From: Nemertoderma westbladi
Lineage: Eukaryota; Xenacoelomorpha; Nemertodermatida; Nemertodermatidae
Assembly: GCA_032718475.1 (NCBI GenBank)
Contig: JAUCBJ010005081.1
Span: 1-49,719, forward strand
Direction of reading: 5' to 3'
DNA: 49,719 nucleotides
The first letter of the stretch is position 1. Every line of letters starts with the position of its first letter. This document shows positions 32,226-43,885 of this stretch, in pieces. Under the pieces are notes generated by a model. It was not told where the DNA came from and ran no database searches. It saw only the letters and a list, made by a program, of their open reading frames with translations. The translations under genes and the position numbers were made by a program.

Positions 32226-35200
32226 TAAATATAAGGAAGGATAAGGAAATATAACGAATGATATAAGGAAATATAATGAATGATAAGGAAATATAATGAA
32301 TGATAAGGAAATATAATGAATGATAAGGAAATATAATGAATGACAAGGAAATATAATGAATGATAAGGAAATATAATGAATGATAAGGAAATATAATGAA
32401 TGATAAGGAAATATAATGAATGATAAGGAAATATAATGAATGATAAGGATATATAATGAATGATAAGGAAATATAATGAATGACAAGGAAATATAATGAA
32501 TGATAAGGAAATATAATGAATGATAAGGAAATATAATGAATGATAAGGAAATATAATGAATGATAAGGAAATATAATGAATGATAAGGAAATATAATGAA
32601 TGATAAGGATATATAATGAATGATAAGGAAATATAATGAATGACAAGGAAATATAATGAATGATAAGGAAATATAATGAATGATAAGGAAATATAATGAA
32701 TGATAAGGAAATATAATGAATGATAAGGAAATATAATGAATGATAAGGAAATATAATGAATGATAAGGAAATATAATGAATGATAAGGATATATAATGAA
32801 TGATAAGGAAATATAATGAATGATAAGGATATATAATGAATGATAAGGAAATATAATGAATGATAAGGAAATATAATGAATGATAGGAAATATAATGAAT
32901 GATAAGGAAATATAATGAATGATAAGGAAATATAATGAATGATAAGGAAATATAATGAATGATAAGGATATATAATGAATGATAAGGATATATAATGAAT
33001 GATAAGGATATATAATGAATGATAAGGAAATATAATGAATGATAAGGAAATATAATGAATGATAGGAAATATAATGAATGACAAGGAAATATAATGAATG
33101 ATAGGAAATATAATGAATGATAAGGAAATATAATGAATGATAAGGAAATATAATGAATGATAAGGATATATAATGAATGATAAGGATATATAATGAATGA
33201 TAAGGACATATAATGAATGATAAGGAAATATAATGAATGATAAGGAAATATAATGAATGATAAGGAAATATAATGAATGATAAGGAAATATAATGAATGA
33301 TAAGGAAATATAATGAATGATAAGGATATATAATGAATGATAAGGAAATATAATGAATGATAAGGAAATATAATGAATGATAAGGAAATGTAATGAATGA
33401 TAGGAAATATAATGAATGATAAGGAAATATAATGAATGATAAGGAAATATAATGAATGATAAGGAAATATAATGAATGATAAGGAAATATAATGAATGAT
33501 AAGGAAATATAATGAATGATAAGGAAATATAATGAATGATAAGGATATATAATGAATGATAAGGAAATATAATGAATGATAAGGACATATAATGAATGAT
33601 AAGGATATATAATGAATGATAAGGAAATATAATGAATGATAAGGAAATATAATGAATGATAAGGAAATATAATGAATGATAAGGAAATATAATGAATGAC
33701 AAGGAAATATAATGAATGATAAGGAAATATAATGAATGATAAGGATATATAATGAATGATAAGGAAATATAATGAATGATAAGGAAATATAATGAATGAT
33801 AAGGAAATATAATGAATGATAAGGAAATATAATGAATGATAAGGATATATAATGAATGATAGGAAATATAATGAATGATAAGGAAATATAATGAATGATA
33901 AGGAAATATAATGAATGATAAGGATATATAATGAATGATAGGAAATATAATGAATGATAAGGAAATATAATGAATGATAAGGAAATATAATGAATGACAA
34001 GGAAATATAATGAATGATAAGGAAATATAATGAATGATAAGGAAATATAATGAATGATAAGGAAATATAATGAATGATAAGGAAATATAATGAATGATAA
34101 GGATATATAATGAATGATAAGGATATATAATGAATGATAAGGATATATAATGAATGATAAGGAAATATAATGAATGATAAGGAAATATAATGAATGATAG
34201 GAAATATAATGAATGATAGGAAATATAATGAATGATAAGGAAATATAATGAATGATAAGGATATATAATGAATGATAAGGAAATATAATGAATGATAAGG
34301 AAATATAATGAATGATAAGGATATATAATGAATGATAAGGATATATAATGAATGATAAGGAAATATAATGAATGATAAGGAAATATAATGAATGATAGGA
34401 AATATAATGAATGATAAGGAAATATAATGAATGATAAGGAAATATAATGAATGATAAGGAAATATAATGAATGATAAGGATATATAATGAATGATAAGGA
34501 AATATAATGAATGATAAGGAAATATAATGAATGATAAGGATATATAATGAATGATAAGGAAATATAATGAATGATAAGGATATATAATGAATGATAAGGA
34601 TATATAATGAATGATAAGGATATATAATGAATGATAAGGAAATATAATGAATGATAAGGAAATATAATGAATGATAAGGATATATAATGAATGATAAGGA
34701 TATATAATGAATGATAAGGATATATAATGAATGATAAGGAAATATAATGAATGATAAGGAAATATAATGAATGATAAGGAAATATAATGAATGATAAGGA
34801 AATATAATGAATGATAAGGAAATATAATGAATGATAAGGAAATATAATGAATGATAAGGATATATAATGAATGATAAGGAAATATAATGAATGATAAGGA
34901 CATATAATGAATGATAAGGAAATATAATGAATGATAAGGAAATATAATGAATGATAAGGAAATATAATGAATGATAAGGAAATATAATGAATGATAAGGA
35001 AATATAATGAATGATAAGGAAATATAATGAATGATAAGGATATATAATGAATGATAAGGAAATATAATGAATGATAAGGAAATATAATGAATGATAAGGA
35101 AATATAATGAATGATAAGGAAATATAATGAATGATAAGGAAATATAATGAATGATAAGGATATATAATGAATGATAAGGAAATATAATGAATGATAAGGA

Positions 35201-36345
35201 AATATAATGAATGATAGGAAATATAATGAATGATAAGGAAATATAATGAATGATAAGGAAATATAATGAATGATAAGGACATATAATGAATGATAAGGAC
35301 ATATAATGAATGATAAGGAAATATAATGAATGATAAGGACATATAATGAATGATAAGGAAATATAATGAATGATAAGGAAATATAATGAATGATAAGGAA
35401 ATATAATGAATGATAAGGAAATATAATGAATGATAAGGAAATATAATGAATGATAAGGAAATATAATGAATGATAAGGATATATAATGAATGATAAGGAA
35501 ATATAATGAATGATAAGGACATATAATGAATGATAAGGAAATATAATGAATGATAAGGAAATATAATGAATGATAAGGAAATATAATGAATGATAAGGAT
35601 ATATAATGAATGATAAGGAAATATAATGAATGATAAGGAAATATAATGAATGATAGGAAATATAATGAATGATAAGGAAATATAATGAATGATAAGGAAA
35701 TATAATGAATGATAAGGAAATATAATGAATGATAAGGATATATAATGAATGATAAGGAAATATAATGAATGATAAGGACATATAATGAATGATAAGGATA
35801 TATAATGAATGATAAGGAAATATAATGAATGATAAGGATATATAATGAATGATAAGGATATATAATGAATGATAAGGATATATAATGAATGATAAGGAAA
35901 TATAATGAATGATAAGGAAATATAATGAATGATAAGGATATATAATGAATGATAAGGATATATAATGAATGATAAGGATATATAATGAATGATAAGGAAA
36001 TATAATGAATGATAAGGAAATATAATGAATGATAGGAAATATAATGAATGATAAGGAAATATAATGAATGATAAGGAAATATAATGAATGATAAGGAAAT
36101 ATAATGAATGATAAGGATATATAATGAATGATAAGGAAATATAATGAATGATAAGGACATATAATGAATGATAAGGAAATATAATGAATGATAAGGATAT
36201 ATAATGAATGATAAGGAAATATAATGAATGATAAGGAAATATAATGAATGATAAGGAAATATAATGAATGATAAGGAAATATAATGAATGATAAGGAAAT
36301 ATAATGAATGATAAGGACATATAATGAATGATAAGGAAACTTATA
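32226..36345 (-). repeat. 20-bp minisatellite, about 205 copies
   Basis: Plus-strand unit ATAATGAATGATAAGGAAAT, with 19-bp variants (one A lost) and single-base variants at one position (AAAT, TATAT, CATAT). On the minus strand it is a pyrimidine-rich TTTCCTTATCATTCATTATA. It merges directly into the polypyrimidine tract and acceptor of the exon at 32224. Very long open frames on the minus strand (over 1,300 codons) are artefacts of the repeat. Confidence 0.95.
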
Positions 36346-36349
36346 TTTA

Positions 36350-37215
36350 AAAATAAAACTATTAAAAAAATTCGATTTGCAATTCTATTTATAATAAAAG
36401 CGTTTATTAGTCCAAACTATGGGTTCTTTTATGAACACCTTAAGGATCTACTGCCGTTCATTTTAATTCAAATAACCATGTTATATAACCTGTGTTTGAA
36501 CTGCTCATCGATACCCTTGGCCTGGAAATCGAGTTTTATTTATATTCTGTTCAAAGGCAAAGGGTCTCGACGGGATCCCGACAATTACCGTGGCATTTCC
36601 CTGATAGCAGTTTTTCTAAAAATTCTCACATAGATTTTTAACAAAAGAATTATGTCAAATCTAGCTTCCCAGTTCCCACCAGATCAATATGGGCTTCTGC
36701 GTGGAAAGTCAACAACTCAAGCCTTAGATAAATTCCTTTCTCATATACATAACTCAATAAGCTGATCATCACGCAGTGACCGTAAAGTATACGCCTGTTT
36801 TATTGATTTTAAAAAGGCTTTTGACTTTGTTTCTAGAGATAAACTTTTATATAAAATTTACAACTCCGGTATTAAGGGGAAAGTTTATAATATTATTCGC
36901 GATATTTTCAATAACTCAATTCGTATATTTGATGGTCTTAGACTCACTAACGTTATTAGCCAGCTTAGAGGTGTTTTACAGGGAGATTGTTTATCTCCGA
37001 CATTATTTTTGTTATTCATTTCAGATTTGGCCTACAGACTTCTTTCTATAGCCCACACTATTTTTATTATATTTTATGCAGATGATCTAGTAACTTACTC
37101 AAACAGTGCCACAGACATACAGTTAGCTTTAAACCTAGTACATTTATGGTGTTCGGAGAATGATGGTTAACCTTAAGAAAACTAAAATCGTAAAATTTAG
37201 GAAAGGTGGCCGATT
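36350..37215 (+). pseudogene. Degenerate LINE reverse transcriptase
   Basis: Plus-strand RT remains: WKSSFIYILFKGKG and DPDNYRGISL, a stop at 36631-36633, then YACFIDFKKAFDFVSRDKLL, GVLQGDCLSPTLF and FYADDLVTYSN. There are at least two stops and a frame change after FYADD. It is a different family from the minus-strand LINE at 45543. It lies in the intron between the exons at 39943 and 32224, antisense to the host gene. Confidence 0.88.
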
Positions 37216-37284
37216 AAATAACAGCGATGTATTTTATTTCGGTGGTGATATTGACAAATCGGACCGATTATCGTATTTGGTGTT

Positions 37285-37353
37285 ATTGTTTACGTGGTAA
37301 CCCATGACGGCATTAAGTAATGTCCACTAAGGGGACATTACCGCGTAAACAAT
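37285..37353. repeat. Nested inverted repeat
   Basis: ATTGTTTACGTGGTAA (37285-37300) pairs with TTACCGCGTAAACAAT (37338-37353), one mismatch. Inside lies a second hairpin, TAATGTCC/GGACATTA (37318-37325, 37333-37340). Confidence 0.75.
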
Positions 37354-37617
37354 AGGTGAGAATTTGCCTGACAGCCAGATAGGCCTACTGCATTACCTAC
37401 CGGTGGGCGGGGTATAGCTATTAATAACCAGTAGGGCCTAGCTATATTATTATAACATCGCTCCAAACGCCACCATAAATATAAGCTAACTTTTTTATAA
37501 CATAATTTATGTCATTTTTACATTTATTTATACAGCAACTAATTTAATTTGTGCAGTTTCTATCATTTATAATGTATATATACAATCATTTGGTAATGTT
37601 AAAATTTTGGAATAAAA

Positions 37618-37758
37618 CTACATACATACTTGTTGCAAAGTACTTTGCAGTGTTCTGATCCTCGTGGCTTTATCTTCACTCACTCACTAACGTTCGTTCG
37701 TGTAACAAAGCACTCGGATTATCACACTGTAAAGTGCTACTTTACACACAAGTATGTA
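37618..37758. repeat. Foldback (MITE-like) element, about 140 bp
   Basis: The two halves are imperfect inverted copies: both start TACATACTTGT from the outside and continue with AAAGTA, CTTT, CAGTGT and AGTG-CTTT blocks. No target duplication was established. Confidence 0.6.
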
Positions 37759-37759
37759 A

Positions 37760-38261
37760 ATAGTTATTACAATAATATAACATTAATCCCTTTTAGTTAA
37801 TAAATTTTCAATTTTATTATCGATTCATGTGTGGAGTTCCTATATTCTATTTTAACTTTTTTATATTTATTGGTCAATTTATTGAAATAATGATTAAATT
37901 TCCCAGTTGCCTCGCTTTGGGGCGTAATGATTTTTAAAAAATTAGTCCAAACAATGGAATTAATTGGTGGACCGAGGGTGTATATTAAAATTACAATAAA
38001 AGGTTTTATAAATAATTAAATAAAGGGAATTAATTATTTGTGTCCGGTTGGGCTCTGTTGAGGTTCTATTTATTGATAATGGAAACGACATGTAACATTA
38101 TATTTAATAATAAATTAGTTTGTAGATAATGTGTAACAAAGTGAGTTACTATGCGGCTAACTGTCAAAACCAAGCATCATTCTGCAGCTAAACGCATCAA
38201 CGCAACTGTAAAACTGCAGGGTTCGAATGTGAAGGATAGTCAAGAATACAGGGACAGACAA
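37760..38261. other. AT-rich intron sequence
   Basis: No ORF or further repeat recognised. Confidence 0.4.
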
Positions 38262-39957
38262 ACCGGTTGTATTCCTGTTTCACTATGCGGCACTATCCCT
38301 ATTACGTTGCTGTTTCACTATGCGGCACTATCCCTATTACGTTGCTGTTTCACTATGCGGCACTATCCCTATTACGTTGCTGTTTCACTATGCGGCACTA
38401 TCCCTATTACGTTGTTGTTTCATTATGCAGCACAATCCCTATTTCGTTGCTGTTTCACTATGCGGCACTATCCCTATTACATTGCTGTTTCACAATGCGG
38501 CACTATCCCTATTACGTTGCTGTTTCATTATGCAGCACAATCCCTATTTCGTTGCTGTTTCACTATGCGGCACTATCCCTATTACGTTGCTGTTTCACAA
38601 TGCGGCACTATCCCTATTACGTTGCTGTTTCATTATGCAGCACAATCCCTATTACGTTGCTGTTTCACTATGCGGCACTATCCCTATTACGTTGCTGTTT
38701 CACAATGCGGCACTAACCCTATTACTTTGCTGTTTCATTATGCAGCACAAACCCTATTACGTTGTTGTTTATTATGCAGCATTAACCCTATTAGTTGTTG
38801 TTACATTATGCAGTACTAACCCCATTACGTTGTTGTTCATTATGCAGCAGTAACCCTATTAGTTGCTGTTACATTATGCAGCATTAACCCTATTAGTTGT
38901 TGTTACATTATGCAGCATTAACCCTATTAGTTGTTGTTACATTATGCAGTACTAACCCCATTACGTTGTTGTTCATTATGCAGCACTAACCCTATTAGTT
39001 GCTGTTACATTATGCAGCATTAACCCTATTAGTTGTTGTTACATTATGCAGCATTAACCCTATTAGTTGTTGTTACATTATGCAGTACTAACCCCATTAC
39101 GTTGTTGTTCATTATGCAGCACTAACCCTATTAGTTGCTGTTACATTATGCAGCATTAACCCTATTAGTTGTTGTTACATTATGCAGCATTAACCCTATT
39201 AGTTGTTGTTACATTATGCAGTACTAACCCCATTACGTTGTTGTTCATTATGCAGCACTAACCCTATTAGTTGCTGTTACATTATGCAGCATTAACCCTA
39301 TTAGTTGTTGTTACATTATGCAGTACTAACCCCATTACGTTGTTGTTCATTATGCAGCACTAACCCTATTAGTTGCTGTTTCATTATGCAGTACTAACCC
39401 CATTACGTTGTTGTTCATTATGCAGCACTAACCCAATTAGTTGCTGTTACATTATGCAGCATTAACCCTATTAGTTGCTGTTACATTATGCAGCATTAAC
39501 CCTATTAGTTGTTGTTACATTATGCAGCATTAACCCTATTAGTTGTTGTTACATTATGCAGCATTAACCCTATTAGTTGTTGTTACATTATGCAGTACTA
39601 ACCCCATTACGTTGTTGTTCATTATGCAGCACTAACCCTATTAGTTGCTGTTACATTATGCAGCATTAACCCTATTAGTTGTTGTTACATTATGCAGTAC
39701 TAACCCCATTACGTTGTTGTTCATTATGCAGCACTAACCCTATTAGTTGCTGTTTCATTATGCAGTACTAACCCCATTACGTTGTTGTTCATTATGCAGC
39801 ACTAACCCAATTAGTTGCTGTTACATTATGCAGCATTAACCCTATTAGTTGTTGTTACATTATGCAGCATTAACCCTATTAGTTGTTGTTACATTATGCA
39901 GCACTAACCCTATTAGTTACTGCTTCGTTATGCAGCACTCACCCTATTAGGTTGCTG
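38262..39957 (-). repeat. 34/35-bp minisatellite, about 49 copies
   Basis: Minus-strand unit with CTAATAGG|GTTAGTGCTGC and ATAATGTAACAACAA. It reproduces the end of the exon at 39943 (CTAATAGG) with its donor. The left third is a diverged subfamily (CAATGCGGCACTATCCC on plus). Plus-strand open frames are artefacts. Confidence 0.94.
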
Positions 39958-40197
39958 TTTCACGCTGCGGCTTCGAATAAGTTTCGACTCATCCGGCCAG
40001 TCGAGGAACTTCTCTTTGAATAGGATCGTCTCCATATTCTCATTGATCTTACCGAACAGCGTCCAGGGAGGCCTCGTCTCTGATTGGAGGGGATGTTTTG
40101 TGTTGTCAAGGGGACATATTGGATTGATATCGCAGCCAGTGTAATCGTAGCCTCTATCAAACAATATTCTAGATAACTCCACCGTCAGTTTCCTCTC
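39943..40197 (-). CDS. SVIL: Supervillin-like exon
   Basis: 85 codons, phase 0/0: ERKLTVELSRILFDRGYDY, TGCDINPICPLDN, PPWTLFGKINENMETILF, KEKFLDWPDESKLIRSRSV, ending QQPNR. ETILFKEKFLDW and CDINP are supervillin landmarks following the gelsolin repeat. Acceptor TTTTGTAG before 40197, donor AATAGG|GTGAGT at 39942-39941. Confidence 0.94.
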
Positions 40198-40424
40198 CTA
40201 CAAAATAATTCAAAGAAATTACAAAAATTGTTAGGAATATCCAACAATTATCCTACATTAAGTGCCAGCGCATAGAGTTGTATTTCAGGGCCTGCTGTTT
40301 CAGTAAATTGCAAAATTTATTTTTACCTTTTAATTATAGTGATTGACAAACGATTTGTCACAGAAATAGAGGACATTCTGCAAGATTGATATGAACGAAA
40401 ATTATTGAGTTTCTTATAACGATG
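40198..40424. other. Intron sequence
   Basis: AT-rich, nothing recognised. Confidence 0.4.
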
Positions 40425-40740
40425 TAACACGCGGATCCGGATTTACGTACATTCCGGAACAATGCGATTCAGAAATACGCAATCCGTATATATTACAGTG
40501 TAACTGATCCAAATCTCACTGAATCCCGGATCCATGCAGTAACCCTTTGTAATTAACTTGAATCCGCGTTTTAAACTCGATTCCGGATTCAGTAAATTTA
40601 GCTGTTCACGGATCCGCAGACTACCGGTACACCCTAAAAATGTAAAATCAGTCGACTTCTATAGGAACAATGTTAACTGATAGAATCCGGATCCGGATCC
40701 GGATCCGCGTTTTACTCTGATCCGGATCCGCTTCTTACTC
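40425..40740. mobile_element. Possible small TIR element with GGATCCGGAT repeats
   Basis: GTAACACGCGGATCCGGATT near 40425 and the opposite-strand form ending GATCCGGATCCGCGTTTTAC near 40715 face each other. Several CCGGATTC pieces lie between them. It is related to 11855-11930. Confidence 0.5.
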
Positions 40741-41322
40741 TGACACACGTACAAAGTCATGATGACAAACACTGTCTGGCAGCTCGATTATACCCCAAAA
40801 TCGAGAGAAAAAGTTGCACGTTTTCACTGGGAGAAACAGTAACCCATAGAATTGCATTGATTTTACATTTTTTCCCGGCGAAAAAAGTAAAATAAAATAT
40901 TTTTGATGGAATATCTTAAATTTTAATACATGTGTTGAAAGAGCATAGACGTAGAATAGGTTTCCACGTAATTTGAGCAAAATAAATTCACATATTTAAA
41001 AGTTATGCGGACAATAAAGTGTTTATTGTTCGTACTTTGGCGGGTTTAAAGAAAATAAGTTAACATGTGCGAAACGAGTTCATTATTTACTTAATATAAG
41101 TAGTAAATTTTTGCCGATATGCCAATGTAGAAGATGCAGGCTGATAATTCTGACTGTATATTTTATTTTTGTGCTCAGCTTACCTGTTTGTGCTTTATTA
41201 CTGTTTTAAAAAAATTAATTTACAAATTAATTACAAATTAACCTCGGTTGGAGACGTATATATAATATAAGAAAAAAAATGTAAGTAGTAATAATTGAGT
41301 AATGCGATCAATACTAACTAAC
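40741..41322. other. Intron sequence of the supervillin-like gene
   Basis: AT-rich, no gene recognised. Confidence 0.4.
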
Positions 41323-41410
41323 CTCAGGAGATGCTGTCTTCCCCAACCAACAATAAACTTCAGTTCCGAAATCGAACACCAGTGTCGAATTTTCCTGAAA
41401 CATTTCTCTT
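41323..41410 (-). CDS. SVIL: Supervillin-like exon (gelsolin-like repeat), 5'-most in window
   Basis: 88 nt, entering in phase 2 and leaving in phase 0: REMFQENSTLVFDFGTEV then YCWLGKTASPE. LVFDFGTEVYCWLGK matches LVFDFGSEVYVWHGK of supervillin. Acceptor TATTTACAG before 41410, donor CCTGAG|GTTAGT at 41322-41321. A second possible acceptor (TTTCAG before 41394) is less likely: it would not fit the phase 2 exon end predicted from the 46-bp array. Confidence 0.88.
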
Positions 41411-41563
41411 CTGTAAATAAAAATAGTTTTATCGGTGATAAATTCAAATATATACATATAAATTTTATCTTAAAAATCCAAATTTTCTCAATATAATTTG
41501 TAAAAAACTGCGCATAAATCTAGTTATTTCGCTCGCTATTATTACATTGTATACCACCCTCAT

Positions 41564-41590
41564 CCCCCCCCCCCCCCCCCCCCCCCCCCC
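41564..41590. repeat. Poly-C tract, 27 C
   Basis: Uninterrupted C run. A further C run of 18 lies at 43574-43591. The lengths may be assembly-limited. Confidence 0.9.
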
Positions 41591-41605
41591 TCAAGAAACC
41601 GCCGT

Positions 41606-41824
41606 ATGTTATTTCTAGAACAACTTTTACAGTTTCTTTCTTTCTTGCACCGTTACAGCGGCCTAGCTATAAAATACGTAGTTAAAAGACCAAAGCGAAA
41701 GGGTAAAATAAGTTGTCAAGAAAGTCCCTTCGATACGTGTGATAAATACGAATATTATCTGATTTACAGAGTATTACCTGGTATAGTTACTGTTTTATAT
41801 TGTTATTTTGAATATAGTAAGTAA
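41606..41824 (+). CDS. Possible small ORF or exon on the plus strand
   Basis: 72 codons starting MLFLEQLLQFLSFLH. A basic stretch (KRPKRKGK) precedes a hydrophobic C-terminal segment (YLIYRVLPGIVTVLYCYF) that could be a membrane helix. A consensus donor GTAAGT occurs at about 41818, so it could be an exon of a gene antisense inside the supervillin intron. No family recognised. Confidence 0.2.
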   Translation: MLFLEQLLQFLSFLHRYSGLAIKYVVKRPKRKGKISCQESPFDTCDKYEYYLIYRVLPGIVTVLYCYFEYSK

Positions 41825-42252
41825 CTTATTCGTTTTTTAGTAATCTATTAGTAATGTAATACAGAATATATATTTGTTAGCATTGAAAGGGAGGGTTAAG
41901 CGTACACTGGCATTATGCGATATATTTACGTTAATTAGTAAGTTGAAAGGTCAAAGTATGCCTTTAGGCAACATTGTAGAATATCAAAACTGCATTGAAT
42001 TTGTACATTAATATTAGGGCATTACTACACATAGAAAATATATTTTTATACTAGCTAGTTTTTGCTACTTTATTTCTAATATTATAGAACATGTTAGGTA
42101 GTTATCAATTAAGAAAAAGATTAATGTTCTAGAACACATTTTGTTTTCTTTTAGAACATTGGCATTGGTGTCATCAGAAAATGACACTAAATTACGGTTC
42201 ATTGTGTATATCTATATCTATATTTTGTATAAAAAAACTAGCTTAGTAGATA

Positions 42253-42352
42253 ATTACTAGCTACCCTGGCTATCTAATAAAAATTACTAGCTACCCTGGC
42301 TATCTAATAAAAATTACTAGCTATCCTGGCTATCTAATAAAAATTACTAGCT
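42253..42352. repeat. 30-bp tandem repeat, about 3.3 copies
   Basis: Unit CTACCCTGGCTATCTAATAA then AAATTACTAG. Degenerate TAGCTAATAAAAAGTACTAG sequences follow to about 42440. Confidence 0.85.
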
Positions 42353-42623
42353 ACAAATTTCATTAAGGTTTAAATTATAATTTATTTGACTAGCTAATAA
42401 AAAGTACTAGTACTAAGTTTTTTTATTAGCTAATAAAATCTACAGAATTAGCAGCTACCATCTTACTGTTAGAAAAACAAGTGTACCCAAGGTGTAGTAA
42501 TGCCAATATTAGCTGCGATTAAACAAACAGTTCAGAAGTTATAAACGAAAGTTATAATAAAAATAGCTGACATTCAAAATGACAATAAAATACTCCAGAT
42601 GCGAAACCGTCACCAATAATTAA

Positions 42624-43304
42624 ATGGGTTTGTTACATCAAGTGTTTGAGACAGTCTTTACTGCAGTAATAGAAGTTTTAGGACTCGGATATTTAAATGA
42701 TATGTTAATCACGTGGAGAGCGACACAACTGTTGAAGAGTGAGACCGTACTGATACAGAAGGGGAAGGTGAAGTTAGCAGCAGTTAGTAAACGAAAACAA
42801 ACGCGACTAATAGATTCGATAAAGAAATACCAAAAACCGTTAAGTTGCAGAAACAATAGTTACACAGTGCCCGAGGTATGCGTTGGGTCACACGGAGTTG
42901 GTAGAACAGCTGGTATCAGTAGTGGTGCGGGGAGTAGTTCATGGGTGAGTGGTGGAGAAGAGATTGGAAGAGAGGAAGATATTGACGAGGGGTCTAGTGG
43001 TGGATCTTGGATTAGGGGTACTCGTATTGTTGGGAAGGGGATTGGCGGCGCGGGGATTGCTAGACCGGGGATTGGTTGGATTCCAAAAGGAAGTAGACGA
43101 GCTCACAGATCACGTGACCACTCCCATAATAGCCGTGTCCGAAGTCTACTGTCGCCGACCCTGGACGACCGGCCCAGACTGTTGTCATGGAGACCGCTAA
43201 CCGACGGCGACGACGTTAGCAACCATGCCCGAGACTCTAGCGGGTCACATATTTCTCTGACAGACTCCGTGGCGCCATACACAGAGTCACAAATAGATAA
43301 TTAG
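42624..43304 (+). CDS. Hypothetical protein nested antisense in a supervillin intron
   Basis: 226 codons, starting MGLLHQVFETVFTAVIEVLG. The N-terminal 35 residues are amphipathic to hydrophobic, then comes a Lys-rich stretch (QKGKVKLAAVSKRKQTR). Residues about 90-160 are very Gly/Ser-rich (for example GIGGAGIARPGIGW) and the C-terminus is Ser/Arg/Asp-rich. No domain recognised. The ORF is longer than expected by chance in this AT-rich intron and is not repeat-derived. It may instead be an unrecognised exon or a non-coding stretch. Confidence 0.35.
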   Translation: MGLLHQVFETVFTAVIEVLGLGYLNDMLITWRATQLLKSETVLIQKGKVKLAAVSKRKQTRLIDSIKKYQKPLSCRNNSYTVPEVCVGSHGVGRTAGISSGAGSSSWVSGGEEIGREEDIDEGSSGGSWIRGTRIVGKGIGGAGIARPGIGWIPKGSRRAHRSRDHSHNSRVRSLLSPTLDDRPRLLSWRPLTDGDDVSNHARDSSGSHISLTDSVAPYTESQIDN

Positions 43305-43885
43305 TACTGGGGGAGTGGGTTAGCCAAATAAAAAAGGTGACAAATTTCTTAGTGAGTATCTGTTGGTATAAATATGACAAAAAACCCAGACTCCCAAGAT
43401 CTGGATCATAACACAACACATTCCTTAGCAACATGTACTTAATCGTTTTTATGAAAACAGTCTTTAGTCTAATGTTACCAATTTAGTTTCCAGAACAAAG
43501 CAAATTAGTCTAACTAATCATAAAATCTCCGCTAACATTTAGTGGAAATAGTACACAGTACTAGTGTTTTGTACCCCCCCCCCCCCCCCCCACACCTCCT
43601 CAAAACACACTAGTACCATAGTACACATAGATGCGGACCTCCTTACTGTAATAATATGGTGGAATTTTCTATGTCTAAAAATTGTTTGCGACTCCTAGTT
43701 ACCGAGATATTAAAGCAACTAATGTACGACAGACCGGTGTACATTGTATTCCTTTTCGCTTGAATCTCAACTTATTGTACGCTTTTCTGGAACATAATTA
43801 TTTCTATCTTTATTCTCCCATATTCTACCTTTTGTGGGGCGAGCCACGACGTATGTGAGCCTTGGCATCGACTGACTGATGTCTG
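43305..43885. other. Intron sequence with a C18 tract
   Basis: No gene. CAGTACTAGTGTTTTG and CAAAACACACTAGTAC form an imperfect inverted repeat around the C18 tract (43574-43591). Confidence 0.4.

Larger units (their letters stand above)
14036..41410 (-). other. SVIL: Supervillin-like gene, 3' portion (9 exons)
   Basis: Nine minus-strand exons at 41410-41323, 40197-39943, 32224-32057, 23134-23023, 22813-22653, 22039-21271, 19643-19522, 17879-17715 and 14122-14036. All have AG acceptors and GT donors, and the joined frame is open for 641 codons to a TAG. Family knowledge: supervillin is a membrane-associated relative of gelsolin and villin that binds F-actin and myosin II; it has gelsolin-like repeats and a C-terminal villin headpiece. 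The exons follow the order of the vertebrate protein, with landmarks [79 protein letters not shown] and LPEGVDP. The 5' end lies beyond 49719. Introns make up over 90% of the interval and are mostly minisatellite. Confidence 0.93.

Noticed and set aside
32130-36320. Minus-strand open frames of about 1,200-1,400 codons (SLSFIIFPYHSLYF repeats)
   Set aside because: They are pure translations of a 20-bp satellite, open in all three frames because the unit has no stop on that strand.
38151-38853. Cys-rich plus-strand ORFs (LLFHYAALSLLRCCF)
   Set aside because: Readings of the 34/35-bp array, on the strand opposite to the gene.
38770-39957. Telomere-like CTAACCCTATTAG repeats
   Set aside because: The TTAGGG-like hexamer appears once per 34-bp unit, not in tandem, and is explained by the exon end and donor AATAGG|GTTAGT.
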